Positions 27,500 to 35,333 of a stretch of 64,000 nt of DNA are shown here, one piece after another. Origin of the DNA: Gelidibacter maritimus. Lineage in GTDB: Bacteria; Bacteroidota; Bacteroidia; Flavobacteriales; Flavobacteriaceae. The stretch lies in the NCBI RefSeq assembly GCF_014062315.1, contig NZ_JACGLT010000002.1, forward strand, positions 186,001-250,000, in the 5' to 3' direction. The notes beneath the pieces are model-generated. The model was not told the origin of the DNA. It saw only the letters and a program-made list of their open reading frames with translations, and made no database searches. Numbering within the stretch: the stretch's first letter is position 1; every line of letters begins with the position of its first letter. The position numbers and the translations under genes were made by a program.

Positions 27500-28759
27500 C
27501 TATTGCGCTACCAATTGCACTGTTTCCTGTGTCAACTGCTTTAAAAGTATGGTTTTATCTAGCTCCAACTGCGCTATCGAATCGTAATTATAATGCCGTA
27601 TCGTATATAAAGATACGTTTTCATGGCAGGTGATTTTAAATTTCGCCTTTAAATGAAGCAATAAGTTAGGCAGATTGTTGTAAAGATTATCTACACATAC
27701 AGAAAAGCTAATGGCTGAATTCTGAATCACATCCACCTTCATTTTATACAAATGCAAGAGTTTGAAAATCTCACTGATGTTTTCTTCTACAATGTATGAA
27801 AAATCTAAGGACGATAAGCTGATTAACACCTGTTTTTTCTTAACGATAAAACATGGGATCATCGGGTCAATACCAGGCTCTTTGCCAACCATGGTTCCCG
27901 GTTGTTCGGGATCCATAAACGATTTAACAAAAAGCGGAATCTCCTTTTGTTGTAAGGGCTGCAAGGTTTTAGGATGGATTACGGAAGCACCGTAAAACGC
28001 CAGTTCTATAGCTTCACGATACGAAATCTTTCGGAGCAATTGCGGATTTTCAAAATAACGCGGATCAGCATTTAAGACACCCGGAACATCCTTCCATATT
28101 GTCACATCTTTAGCATTCAGACAATAGGCAAAAATGGCGGCAGAGTAGTCACTGCCCTCCCTTCCTAAAGTGGTGGTAAAATTGTTGTCGTCACTTCCTA
28201 AGAACCCTTGGGTAATATTTAAAACAGAAGAATCAAATTTATTGGTAATAATGGCTTGGGTAGCATTCCAATTGACGTTTGCACGGCGGTAGTAGTTATC
28301 AGTTTTGATATATTCTCTGACGTCCAGCCACTTGTTTTTGATACTGACCTGATTGAGATATGCACTAATTATCATTGTAGATACCAACTCTCCATAGCTA
28401 ATTACCTGATCGTAAACAAAATTATAATCAGGTGATTTATTTCGATCCAAAAAGCTGCGCAACTCATCAAATAAAGACGTCACTTTATTGAAGATTGGAT
28501 GGGTCTCTTCATTATTGGAATCGAAAAGGTCTAATAGAATAGCATTATGGTATTTTTTGACCTCCTGAAGTGAACTTTGCAATTCATTTTTATTATGAAA
28601 GTAATGATCAAGAACCATTTCCAAGGCGTTGGTCGTTTTTCCCATGGCAGAAACCACGATTAAGGTATTTTCAAAACCAACTTTTCGCAGTACGGCCTCC
28701 AGGTTCTTTACACCTTGGGCATCTTTGACAGAGGCACCTCCAAATTTAAATACGTGCAT
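27500..28759 (-). CDS. lysC: Aspartate kinase
   Basis: This enzyme phosphorylates aspartate as the first step towards lysine, threonine and methionine. The 419-residue protein is the monofunctional form. KFGGASV at residues 5-11 and VVSAMGKTTN mark the nucleotide site, and GREGSDYSAAIFAYCL marks the amino acid kinase core. The C-terminal region (from about 300) should be ACT-like but matches the usual ACT pattern poorly, so feedback control may differ. Its start overlaps the acetyltransferase gene by 14 nt, and OlsF follows. The trio looks like one transcription unit. The symbol follows the family and not a demonstrated isozyme. Confidence 0.9.
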   Translation of the reverse strand: MHVFKFGGASVKDAQGVKNLEAVLRKVGFENTLIVVSAMGKTTNALEMVLDHYFHNKNELQSSLQEVKKYHNAILLDLFDSNNEETHPIFNKVTSLFDELRSFLDRNKSPDYNFVYDQVISYGELVSTMIISAYLNQVSIKNKWLDVREYIKTDNYYRRANVNWNATQAIITNKFDSSVLNITQGFLGSDDNNFTTTLGREGSDYSAAIFAYCLNAKDVTIWKDVPGVLNADPRYFENPQLLRKISYREAIELAFYGASVIHPKTLQPLQQKEIPLFVKSFMDPEQPGTMVGKEPGIDPMIPCFIVKKKQVLISLSSLDFSYIVEENISEIFKLLHLYKMKVDVIQNSAISFSVCVDNLYNNLPNLLLHLKAKFKITCHENVSLYTIRHYNYDSIAQLELDKTILLKQLTQETVQLVAQ

Positions 28760-29240
28760 CTTCTAGTTTTGCTATATAATTTTTAATTCCTGCTTCATTG
28801 AGATGTACCACATCCCAATCGCGCTTGACGTCAGCACCTTTCTTTTCATAAAATTTTATTGCCGGCTCATTCCAGTCAATGACTTCCCAACAAATACGCT
28901 TCACTCCCAATTGATGTCCATAAACCACGACCTCATCCAACAACGCCGTCCCGAGTCCACTGCCACGCATTTTTTGGCTCACAATCAAATCTTCTAAATG
29001 TAAAACCTTGCCTTTCCATGTAGAATAGCGGCCATAAAACAAGGCAATGCCTTCAATACGACCTTTAACTTCTGCAACAAAACAGTCAAACGCCGAATAT
29101 TGTCCAAAGCCATCCGTTTGCAGATCTGAAACTGTAATTTCAACGGCATCCGGTTCTTCTTCAAAAATGGCTAATTCTGTAATTAATTCGAGTACTCGTG
29201 GCATATCCTGAGGGACTGCCTTTCTTATTTTGAAATCCAT
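28746..29240 (-). CDS. GNAT family N-acetyltransferase
   Basis: A compact acetyltransferase of 164 residues. The acetyl-CoA binding motif A reads LEDLIVSQKMRGSGLGTALL (about 81-100). Motif B ends in NEPAIKFYEKKGA. The sequence is closest in style to the diamine/thialysine acetyltransferase branch (an IFEEEPDAVEIT-like N-terminal part, and DLIV before RGSGLG). The substrate is not certain. It is the first gene of the leftward acetyltransferase-aspartokinase-OlsF unit and overlaps the kinase by 14 nt. A link to lysine or ornithine analogues is only suggested by context. Confidence 0.88.
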   Translation of the reverse strand: MDFKIRKAVPQDMPRVLELITELAIFEEEPDAVEITVSDLQTDGFGQYSAFDCFVAEVKGRIEGIALFYGRYSTWKGKVLHLEDLIVSQKMRGSGLGTALLDEVVVYGHQLGVKRICWEVIDWNEPAIKFYEKKGADVKRDWDVVHLNEAGIKNYIAKLEDARI

Positions 29241-29309
29241 TATTTAATAATTGGGTTCAAATATAACCCAAACCAAGAAAATTAAAATCATTAAGTCTCA
29301 ACGAAAACG

Positions 29310-29338
29310 TTGTAGTTTGGTAAAATATGCGATATTTG
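29310..29338 (+). promoter_or_regulatory. Promoter of fbp
   Basis: TTG (29310-29312), 18 nt, then GATATTTG (29331-29338), one mismatch from TAnnTTTG. It covers an upstream in-frame ATG at 29327, which therefore cannot be the translation start. Confidence 0.45.
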
Positions 29339-29362
29339 CAAAAACAAATCCAAAAAAATTCC

Positions 29363-30370
29363 ATGCTTCGAAAACATCAAACTTTAGGTGAATTTATTAT
29401 TGAAAATCAAGCTTCATTTAAATACTCTTCAGGCGAACTGTCCAGTCTTATCAATTCTATACGGCTTGCGGCAAAAGTAGTTAACTATGAGGTCAACAAA
29501 GCTGGCTTGGTTGATATTCTTGGTGCGGCAGGCGATACCAACGTACAGGGTGAGGACCAACAAAAATTAGATGTCTACGCCAATGAAAAATTCATCCAAA
29601 CCATGACCAACCGGAATATTGTTTGTGGGATTGCCAGTGAAGAGGAGGATCATTTTATTGCCATTAACAGTCAGGATGAGAATAATCAAAATAAATACGT
29701 GGTACTGATTGATCCATTGGACGGCTCGTCAAACATTGATGTTAACGTATCTGTAGGAACTATTTTCTCAATTTACAGACGTGTCACCCCAATTGGGACA
29801 CCCGTCACACTTGATGATTTCTTACAACCGGGGCATTTACAAGTTGCTGCTGGATATGTAGTTTATGGCACCTCAACCATGTTGGTCTATACCACTGGAG
29901 ATGGTGTTAACGGATTTACACTTAACCCTGCCATTGGCACGTTTTATTTGTCGCATCCCAATATGAAATTTCCCGAGGACGGCCGCATCTATTCCGTCAA
30001 CGAAGGCAACTATATTCATTTCCCGCAAGGGGTAAAAAACTATATCAAATACTGCCAAATGGAGGAAGGGGACCGACCTTATACTTCTCGATATATTGGT
30101 TCTTTAGTCTCCGATTTTCACAGAAATATGATCAAGGGCGGTATTTACATTTACCCAAAAAGCTCACTAAATTCTAATGGAAAATTACGGTTGTTGTATG
30201 AATGCAATCCTATGGCATTCCTAGCAGAACAAGCCAATGGGAAAGCTAGTAATGGTTTTCAGCGTATTTTAGATATTCATCCTACTGAACTTCATGAACG
30301 GGTACCATTTATTTGTGGTAGTAAAAACATGGTGGAGAAATGTGAGGAGTTTATGCGAAATGCCCAATAG
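29363..30370 (+). CDS. fbp: Fructose-1,6-bisphosphatase, class I
   Basis: The enzyme removes the C1 phosphate of fructose-1,6-bisphosphate in gluconeogenesis. The 335 residues include [18 protein letters not shown], the metal-binding [10 protein letters not shown] at 117-126 and [23 protein letters not shown], the signature of class I enzymes. The C-terminal [17 protein letters not shown] is also typical. I take the ATG at 29363 ([11 protein letters not shown]), because the promoter overlaps the earlier ATG. It stands between the leftward GNAT cluster and a leftward AlbA_2 gene, so it is a single-gene unit. Confidence 0.96.
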   Translation: MLRKHQTLGEFIIENQASFKYSSGELSSLINSIRLAAKVVNYEVNKAGLVDILGAAGDTNVQGEDQQKLDVYANEKFIQTMTNRNIVCGIASEEEDHFIAINSQDENNQNKYVVLIDPLDGSSNIDVNVSVGTIFSIYRRVTPIGTPVTLDDFLQPGHLQVAAGYVVYGTSTMLVYTTGDGVNGFTLNPAIGTFYLSHPNMKFPEDGRIYSVNEGNYIHFPQGVKNYIKYCQMEEGDRPYTSRYIGSLVSDFHRNMIKGGIYIYPKSSLNSNGKLRLLYECNPMAFLAEQANGKASNGFQRILDIHPTELHERVPFICGSKNMVEKCEEFMRNAQ

Positions 30371-30610
30371 AAACTCCAATTATGGATGTATCAAATTCCA
30401 ATGAAGCTATCAAACAATAATAAAATAACATTTGTGGAGTTGCCAAAAGCATCTTAAAAAACATACGCACCAAATCCCATAAGACAAATATATCTTATTT
30501 GTTAGAATCCAAAGTCTTGATCCCTGTTTGGGCTGTCCAAATTCCTACGAAATTTCTAAGACTATTTGTAAAATTCGAGTCTTTTGAAAAACATCGATAA
30601 ACGGTACCAT
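30371..30610. other. Spacer downstream of fbp
   Basis: This stretch between convergent genes shows a 7-bp inverted repeat (ACAAATA / TATTTGT) near 30485-30503 and otherwise nothing coding. A terminator for fbp itself is not obvious. The leftward terminator of the AlbA_2 gene follows at 30611. Confidence 0.4.
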
Positions 30611-30658
30611 AAAAAAATCCTGCCTCAATGCCGAACTAATATCGGGAGAGGCAGGATT
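30611..30658 (-). terminator. Leftward terminator of the AlbA_2 gene
   Basis: A perfect 11-bp stem (AATCCTGCCTC / GAGGCAGGATT) is followed on the minus strand by seven T. It lies about 150 nt past the AlbA_2 stop. The stem shares the TCCTGC/GCAGGA core with the hairpin repeats near start codons, so it may derive from one. Confidence 0.7.
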
Positions 30659-30805
30659 ATATGTCAATGATTAATAGCACTGTAAAGATGCTAATTTTTT
30701 CTGAAAGCTCTGACAAAAAACTACAATTGGTCAATAAATCTGTATGAATGGTAGGTAGGTTCAAAAAAAGTCGATGAAATGCACTGTTCCAATAAACCAT
30801 TTTCC

Positions 30806-31939
30806 TTAATTATATTTCACCTTTCTTAAAATACGCAAGGTTTCCTTATAACTTTTATAGACTTCATCGCTATACGCTTTTAAGTAGGGTTTGGCCTCAG
30901 TAAGTTTATCAACAGCATCGTGAAATAAGTTGAAGTAGCAAATGAGATAGGTCGCGGGAAGATTTTTTAGATCCTTTTCTTCGCTCGCGTTCAAACGCAA
31001 TCCTTTTTTTAGTTTTTCTAAAATGGTATTGTTTGTATTGTAAATATGATGTAATACTTTCTTATCGTACTGTGGCGCATGGAAAAGTAATTTGGTTTCG
31101 ATCTGATAGTTGGCGTTATTTCCAAAAGTAATCCGTGTTTCCTCCAATGGATAATATTGATAGGCATTTTGCAGCCCAAGAGTTACATACTCAACAATCT
31201 TAAATGAGTCTTCGTCATAACTGACAGTCACATCATCCAAGGTTGAAAAAAACAATCTTACCTGCTCATTGATAAGTTCAATATCTACCCTGCTATAGAA
31301 GATTTCTTCATTGATTACTTTTTTCTGACCCGCCCAGCAAAGCACAAAATACTCTTTAAAAACGATGTATTGTGGATGAAAATCCTTTCGTTTATTTAAA
31401 AAATCATACACACCATCAAGCGTATGCTGAATGTTATTTTGTGAGTGATTTTCAATTGCCGCAACAATTTTTGAATTGACATCTTTGATCGCGCTATTAA
31501 AAACCTTAGGCATACTTATACTCCCATCTCTAAAAAAAACGGATCCCCCATAATATTTCCAAATATTCTTCCTTAATGACGTCAAGCCATCAATGGGCCT
31601 GATGGTTACCAAACCCACCACCTTATCATCCGGCAAATGTGGAAACGGAATATTTTCATATTGCACAATCGGTGGGTTCGTCAAATAGGCATTAATAAGA
31701 TTTTGTATTTTACTATCATCAAAAAAATCCACTCCACTGATGCTATTATCTTCATCTTCAACACCAATAACGATATATGAATTGTTCTTTGGATTGCTAT
31801 TGGATAAGGCACAAATATGTTTTAAAAACTTGGCCTTCCCTTCTTTTTCGCCAATATCCACCTGACGCTTTTTATCATAGAAGCTGTTCTCATCGTTGTG
31901 AGCCAAAAGGTTTTTTATGAGAAGGCGTTTATTGATCAT
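30806..31939 (-). CDS. AlbA_2 (Schlafen-type) domain protein
   Basis: The protein has 377 residues. The first 140 form an AlbA_2 domain: EKEGKAKFLKHICALSNS, SYIVIGVEDEDNSISGVDFFDD, an INAYLTNPP segment and VVGLVTIRP. This domain occurs in nucleic-acid-binding regulators and in Schlafen-like nucleases. The remaining 235 residues are charged and match nothing I recognise; no winged helix or ATPase motif is seen. The family-typical N-terminal catalytic E and K residues of Schlafen nucleases cannot be assigned with confidence. The gene is isolated and carries a diverged hairpin repeat 6 nt before its ATG. Regulatory and defensive roles are both possible. Confidence 0.65.
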   Translation of the reverse strand: MINKRLLIKNLLAHNDENSFYDKKRQVDIGEKEGKAKFLKHICALSNSNPKNNSYIVIGVEDEDNSISGVDFFDDSKIQNLINAYLTNPPIVQYENIPFPHLPDDKVVGLVTIRPIDGLTSLRKNIWKYYGGSVFFRDGSISMPKVFNSAIKDVNSKIVAAIENHSQNNIQHTLDGVYDFLNKRKDFHPQYIVFKEYFVLCWAGQKKVINEEIFYSRVDIELINEQVRLFFSTLDDVTVSYDEDSFKIVEYVTLGLQNAYQYYPLEETRITFGNNANYQIETKLLFHAPQYDKKVLHHIYNTNNTILEKLKKGLRLNASEEKDLKNLPATYLICYFNLFHDAVDKLTEAKPYLKAYSDEVYKSYKETLRILRKVKYN

Positions 31940-31945
31940 GGCCCT

Positions 31946-31964
31946 ATTCCTGCGAAAGCAAGAT
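31946..31964 (-). repeat. Start-codon-proximal hairpin repeat, copy 2 (diverged)
   Basis: On the minus strand, CTTGC-TTTC-GCAGGAA with a partly broken stem ends 6-7 nt before the ATG of the AlbA_2 gene. The GCAGGAA arm is intact while the other arm carries changes. Confidence 0.55.
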
Positions 31965-32018
31965 TCTTAAAATTAAATAGAATATACAAAATCGACAGAA
32001 CAAGAGATAGTTCTTATA

Positions 32019-32768
32019 TTATTTTTTGACAATTGTAGACGACGCCTGGGCTGTCGGAAACACCAGCAAATCCGCAATGTTAACGTGTGCAGGTCTGGAA
32101 ACTGCAAAATAAATAATTTCGGCAACATCTTCTGGTTGTAATGCCTTATAACCTTCATACACCTTATCGGCAACGGAGTTATCACCTTTAAAACGTACTT
32201 GAGAAAATTCGGTTTCTACCAATCCTGGATTAATGGCACTTACTTTTATACCAAATGGATTCAAATCAATCCGCATGCCTTCAGTAATGGCCAAGACGGC
32301 ATGCTTACTGGCGCAGTATACGTTGCCTTTCGGATAGACTTCCTTGCCTGCGGAAGACCCGATGTTGATAATGTGGCCTGATTGCCGCTCAGTCATCTGC
32401 GGAATGATTGCTTTACTGACGTACAACAAACCTTTCACATTAATATCCATCATGGCATCCCAATCGTCAGGGTTACCATCTTGGATAGGGTCCAATCCAT
32501 GTGCATTCCCGGCGTTATTAATTAAAATATCTATTTTACTGAACTCCTCAGGAAGCGATGCCAAGGCTTCAAATGTGGCCGACTTATCTCGAACATCAAA
32601 GTTCAAGGTATAGACATCCGTCGTCCTTCCGAACGCTTTTTTAATGGTATCCAGACGCTCCTGACGTCTGCCGCATAAGATTAAATTAATGTCATGCTTT
32701 GCGAATTCGTGCGCTATGGCTCGTCCAATACCGCTGGTGGCACCGGTTATTAAAGCTGTTTTTCTCAT
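32019..32768 (-). CDS. Short-chain dehydrogenase/reductase (YdfG-like)
   Basis: A classical SDR of 249 residues. The cofactor motif TGATSGIGRAIA is at 8-19, followed by GRR, which favours NADP(H). NNAG is at about 89 and the catalytic Ser is in NIGSSAGKEVYPKGNVYCASK, which also holds the YxxxK pair (Tyr and Lys). The length and the end of the catalytic loop (INPGLVETEFSQVRF) match the YdfG group of NADP-dependent 3-hydroxy acid dehydrogenases (serine and allo-threonine in E. coli). The substrate here is not proven. It is followed leftward by the AlbA_2 gene after 79 nt and preceded by a diverged hairpin repeat. Confidence 0.9.
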   Translation of the reverse strand: MRKTALITGATSGIGRAIAHEFAKHDINLILCGRRQERLDTIKKAFGRTTDVYTLNFDVRDKSATFEALASLPEEFSKIDILINNAGNAHGLDPIQDGNPDDWDAMMDINVKGLLYVSKAIIPQMTERQSGHIINIGSSAGKEVYPKGNVYCASKHAVLAITEGMRIDLNPFGIKVSAINPGLVETEFSQVRFKGDNSVADKVYEGYKALQPEDVAEIIYFAVSRPAHVNIADLLVFPTAQASSTIVKK

Positions 32769-32777
32769 ATCCTATAG

Positions 32778-32793
32778 TCCCGTGAAAACAGGA
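32778..32793 (-). repeat. Start-codon-proximal hairpin repeat, copy 3 (variant)
   Basis: On the minus strand, TCCTGT-TTTC-ACGGGA, with one G-U pair that keeps the stem, ends 9 nt before the SDR ATG. The change looks like structure-preserving drift of the family hairpin. Confidence 0.5.
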
Positions 32794-33322
32794 ACCTTAT
32801 TGTTTGGTTAATATTAAAGTTTTGTTTTTTTAACCTGGGGTTTCTTGCGGTTAAGCCGTTGCATATTATTTATAACTTAACTGTCCGCAGAAACTATCCC
32901 CTAAAAGTACTTAAAACAGAGCATTTTTAAAGGCATCGTCCAATAATGATCACATTTTATTCCCACCAGTGGGTTTTAATACCCCGAAGCTTGCTTCTAT
33001 CAAAATGCATTTTCCCGATTTAGACCTCACGGCCAGCCCCGTATTTCTATATTTTAATTAAAATTAAAGAGCTTTAATAGGCCTATTAGAGGTCTTAAAT
33101 TGATATTACTATCTCAGCACCCACAATGGTGAAGTTTCCATGGTATAAATTAAATTCTAAGCAAAAGGCTTTTTCATGTCTTAAATTAATACTAAAACTG
33201 CAGCGGTATGCGAGTACGACTCATTTTTTAACCAATCCTTAACAGCAATCCAATAAAAATTTTAACAATTTGCACTACTTAAAAATTCAGACCTTATTTT
33301 GAGCCTAAATTAAATTCTAAAT
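32794..33322. other. Long spacer upstream of moxR
   Basis: About 530 nt between divergent genes. It holds an imperfect repeat-like piece near 32980 (a GAAGC/GCTTC hairpin after TACCCC), a weak 38-codon frame at 33126-33242 on the plus strand and a 16-codon basic frame at 32816-32864 on the minus strand. Neither has features that make coding likely. The moxR promoter must lie near its right end, where an ACAATTTG box at 33266-33273 is one mismatch from consensus. Confidence 0.35.
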
Positions 33323-34321
33323 ATGATGGAAGATACTGTTGATATCAAAAGCATTAACGAGAAAATTGAAAGAGAAAGTGCCTTTGTTGACTTACTTACT
33401 TTTGAAATGAACAAGGTCATTGTTGGCCAAAAATACATGGTAGAACGCTTGCTGATTGGCTTGCTTGGTCAAGGTCATATTTTATTGGAAGGGGTACCTG
33501 GTTTGGCAAAAACCTTAGCCATTAACACCTTGTCTCAAGCTATCGAATCAAGTTTTAGCAGGATTCAATTTACACCAGATCTATTGCCGGCAGATGTTAT
33601 TGGAACCCTGATCTACAATATGAAAGTCAATGACTTTACCATCAAAAAGGGGCCGATTTTTGCAAATTTCGTACTCGCTGATGAGATCAACAGAGCTCCA
33701 GCCAAAGTACAATCGGCATTATTGGAAGCCATGCAGGAAAAGCAAGTGACCATTGGGGAAGAAACCTTTAAACTTGACCGACCGTTTCTGGTCATGGCCA
33801 CTCAAAACCCGATTGAGCAAGAAGGAACCTATCCATTGCCTGAGGCACAAGTTGACCGTTTTATGCTAAAAACAGTTATCGACTATCCAAAAATTGACGA
33901 AGAACAACTTATTGTTCGCGCCAATCTTAAAGGTGCTTTTGACAAAGTGAATGCCGTTGTTTCTACCGATCAAATTTTAAGGGCCCAAGAGTCTGTTCGT
34001 GAGGTATATATGGATGAAAAAATTGAAAAATACATTCTCGATATCATCTTCGCCACACGATATCCTGAAAAATATAAACTTGCCGATCTTAAACCGTTGA
34101 TTTCATTCGGAGCTTCACCACGTGGTAGTATCAATTTGGCGGTAGCTGCCAAATGCTATGCCTTTATCAAACGACGTGGCTATGTTATTCCTGAAGATGT
34201 CCGCGCCGTTGTACATGATGTGCTCAGACATAGAATAGGCATCACTTACGAAGCCGAGGCAGAAAATGTCACGTCTGTGGACATTATCAATAAAATCGTA
34301 AATCAAATTGAAGTACCATAA
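33323..34321 (+). CDS. moxR: MoxR-type AAA+ ATPase
   Basis: This cytoplasmic ATPase is thought to act as a chaperone that remodels or activates VWA-domain partners. The 332 residues show Walker A as GVPGLAKT, Walker B as LADEINRAPAK, sensor 1 in MATQNPIEQEGTYPLPEAQVDRFM and the C-terminal lid with SPRGSINLAVAAKCYA. It opens the Bat (Bacteroides aerotolerance) operon, followed by DUF58, VWA and TPR genes in the usual flavobacterial order. The start is either of two adjacent ATGs at 33323 and 33326. Confidence 0.95.
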   Translation: MMEDTVDIKSINEKIERESAFVDLLTFEMNKVIVGQKYMVERLLIGLLGQGHILLEGVPGLAKTLAINTLSQAIESSFSRIQFTPDLLPADVIGTLIYNMKVNDFTIKKGPIFANFVLADEINRAPAKVQSALLEAMQEKQVTIGEETFKLDRPFLVMATQNPIEQEGTYPLPEAQVDRFMLKTVIDYPKIDEEQLIVRANLKGAFDKVNAVVSTDQILRAQESVREVYMDEKIEKYILDIIFATRYPEKYKLADLKPLISFGASPRGSINLAVAAKCYAFIKRRGYVIPEDVRAVVHDVLRHRIGITYEAEAENVTSVDIINKIVNQIEVP

Positions 34322-34323
34322 AT

Positions 34324-34419
34324 TAGTCCGCAGTATTCAGTATGCAGTCGGCAGTAATATGACAGCTCATTTCTGAATTTTAACGACTGAAAACTGAAGA
34401 CTGCCAACTGCAGACTCAA
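34324..34419. repeat. Opposed arrays of 7-bp units (CAGTnnn x5 and nACTGnn x5)
   Basis: Five units of (C/T)AGTnnn run from 34324 to 34358 (TAGTCCG, CAGTATT, CAGTATG, CAGTCGG, CAGTAAT). After a 26-nt gap, five units of (G/A)ACT(G/C)nn run from 34385 to 34419. The second array is the reverse-complement motif in the same 7-nt period, so the two form an imperfect large inverted repeat between moxR and the DUF58 gene. Confidence 0.75.
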
Positions 34420-34425
34420 AAATAA

Positions 34426-35292
34426 ATGGATACAAAAGAACTTTTAAAAAAAGTACGAAAAATTGAGATTAAGACACGGCGCTTGTCTAATCATATCTTT
34501 GGAGGAGAATACCATTCTGCCTTCAAGGGGCGTGGTATGACCTTTAGCGAAGTGCGCCAATACCAATATGGCGATGATGTGCGGAATATAGATTGGAATG
34601 TTACCGCGCGTTACAATGAACCTCATATAAAAATATTTGAAGAAGAACGGGAGCTTACCATGATGTTGATGGTAGATGTCTCTGGTTCGGAATGGTTTGG
34701 AACGGACACCCAGTTTAAAAATGAAGTGATTACCGAAATTGCGGCTACCTTAGCGTTTTCTGCCACCCAAAATAATGATAAAATTGGTTTGATCCTTTTT
34801 ACGGATGCCATTGAATTATATATCCCCCCTAAAAAAGGACGGTTTCACGTGTTGCGCATCATTCGTGAGCTGATAGAGTTTAAGCCTAAAAGCACAAAAA
34901 CAGATATTACCCAGGCCATAAAGTTTTTATCGAGCGTAATGAAGAAGAAGGTTATTGTTTTTATACTTTCTGATTTTATTGCCGATGGCTACAAGCAGAC
35001 GTTAAAAATTGCGGCCAATAAACATGACGTCACCGGAATAAGGGTTTACGATAAAAGGGAAGAAACCATACCTAATTTAGGCATGGTACAAATGAAAGAT
35101 GCAGAAACTGGTGAAAATATGTTAGTGCATACGGGCTCCAAAAGAATGCGGACCGATTATGGTAAATATTATAACGAGCGCGTCAACTATTTCAAGGAAA
35201 CATTTACAAAATCAGGGGCTGGTGCAATTGACTGCCGTGTTGACGAGAGCTATGTCACAAAATTATTGGGTTATTTTAAACGCAGAGGGTAA
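34426..35292 (+). CDS. DUF58 domain protein of the Bat operon
   Basis: The protein has 288 residues. The N-terminal part carries the DUF58 signature GRGMTFSEVRQYQYGDDVRNIDWNVTAR. A VWA-like fold follows, with the metal-site-like pattern MLMVDVSGSEWFG and ILFTDAIELYIPPKKG. Such proteins sit next to MoxR in almost all genomes and are taken to be its client or adaptor; the molecular role is not established. It starts 6 nt after the second heptad array, in the same direction as moxR and 104 nt from it. Confidence 0.9.
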   Translation: MDTKELLKKVRKIEIKTRRLSNHIFGGEYHSAFKGRGMTFSEVRQYQYGDDVRNIDWNVTARYNEPHIKIFEEERELTMMLMVDVSGSEWFGTDTQFKNEVITEIAATLAFSATQNNDKIGLILFTDAIELYIPPKKGRFHVLRIIRELIEFKPKSTKTDITQAIKFLSSVMKKKVIVFILSDFIADGYKQTLKIAANKHDVTGIRVYDKREETIPNLGMVQMKDAETGENMLVHTGSKRMRTDYGKYYNERVNYFKETFTKSGAGAIDCRVDESYVTKLLGYFKRRG

Positions 35293-35298
35293 CGGTTT

Positions 35299-35333
35299 TT
35301 AGGATTTACGAATTATGAATTACGATTTACGAC
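35299..35333 (+). repeat. Array of five 7-bp units, TTAyGAn type
   Basis: TTAGGAT, TTACGAA, TTATGAA, TTACGAT and TTACGAC follow each other exactly. The third unit supplies the ATG at 35315 that begins the next gene, so the first codons of that protein are encoded by the repeat. Confidence 0.75.

Noticed and set aside
33126-33242. 38-codon frame in the spacer before moxR
   Set aside because: No signal sequence, promoter or recognisable family; composition is no different from the surrounding non-coding DNA.
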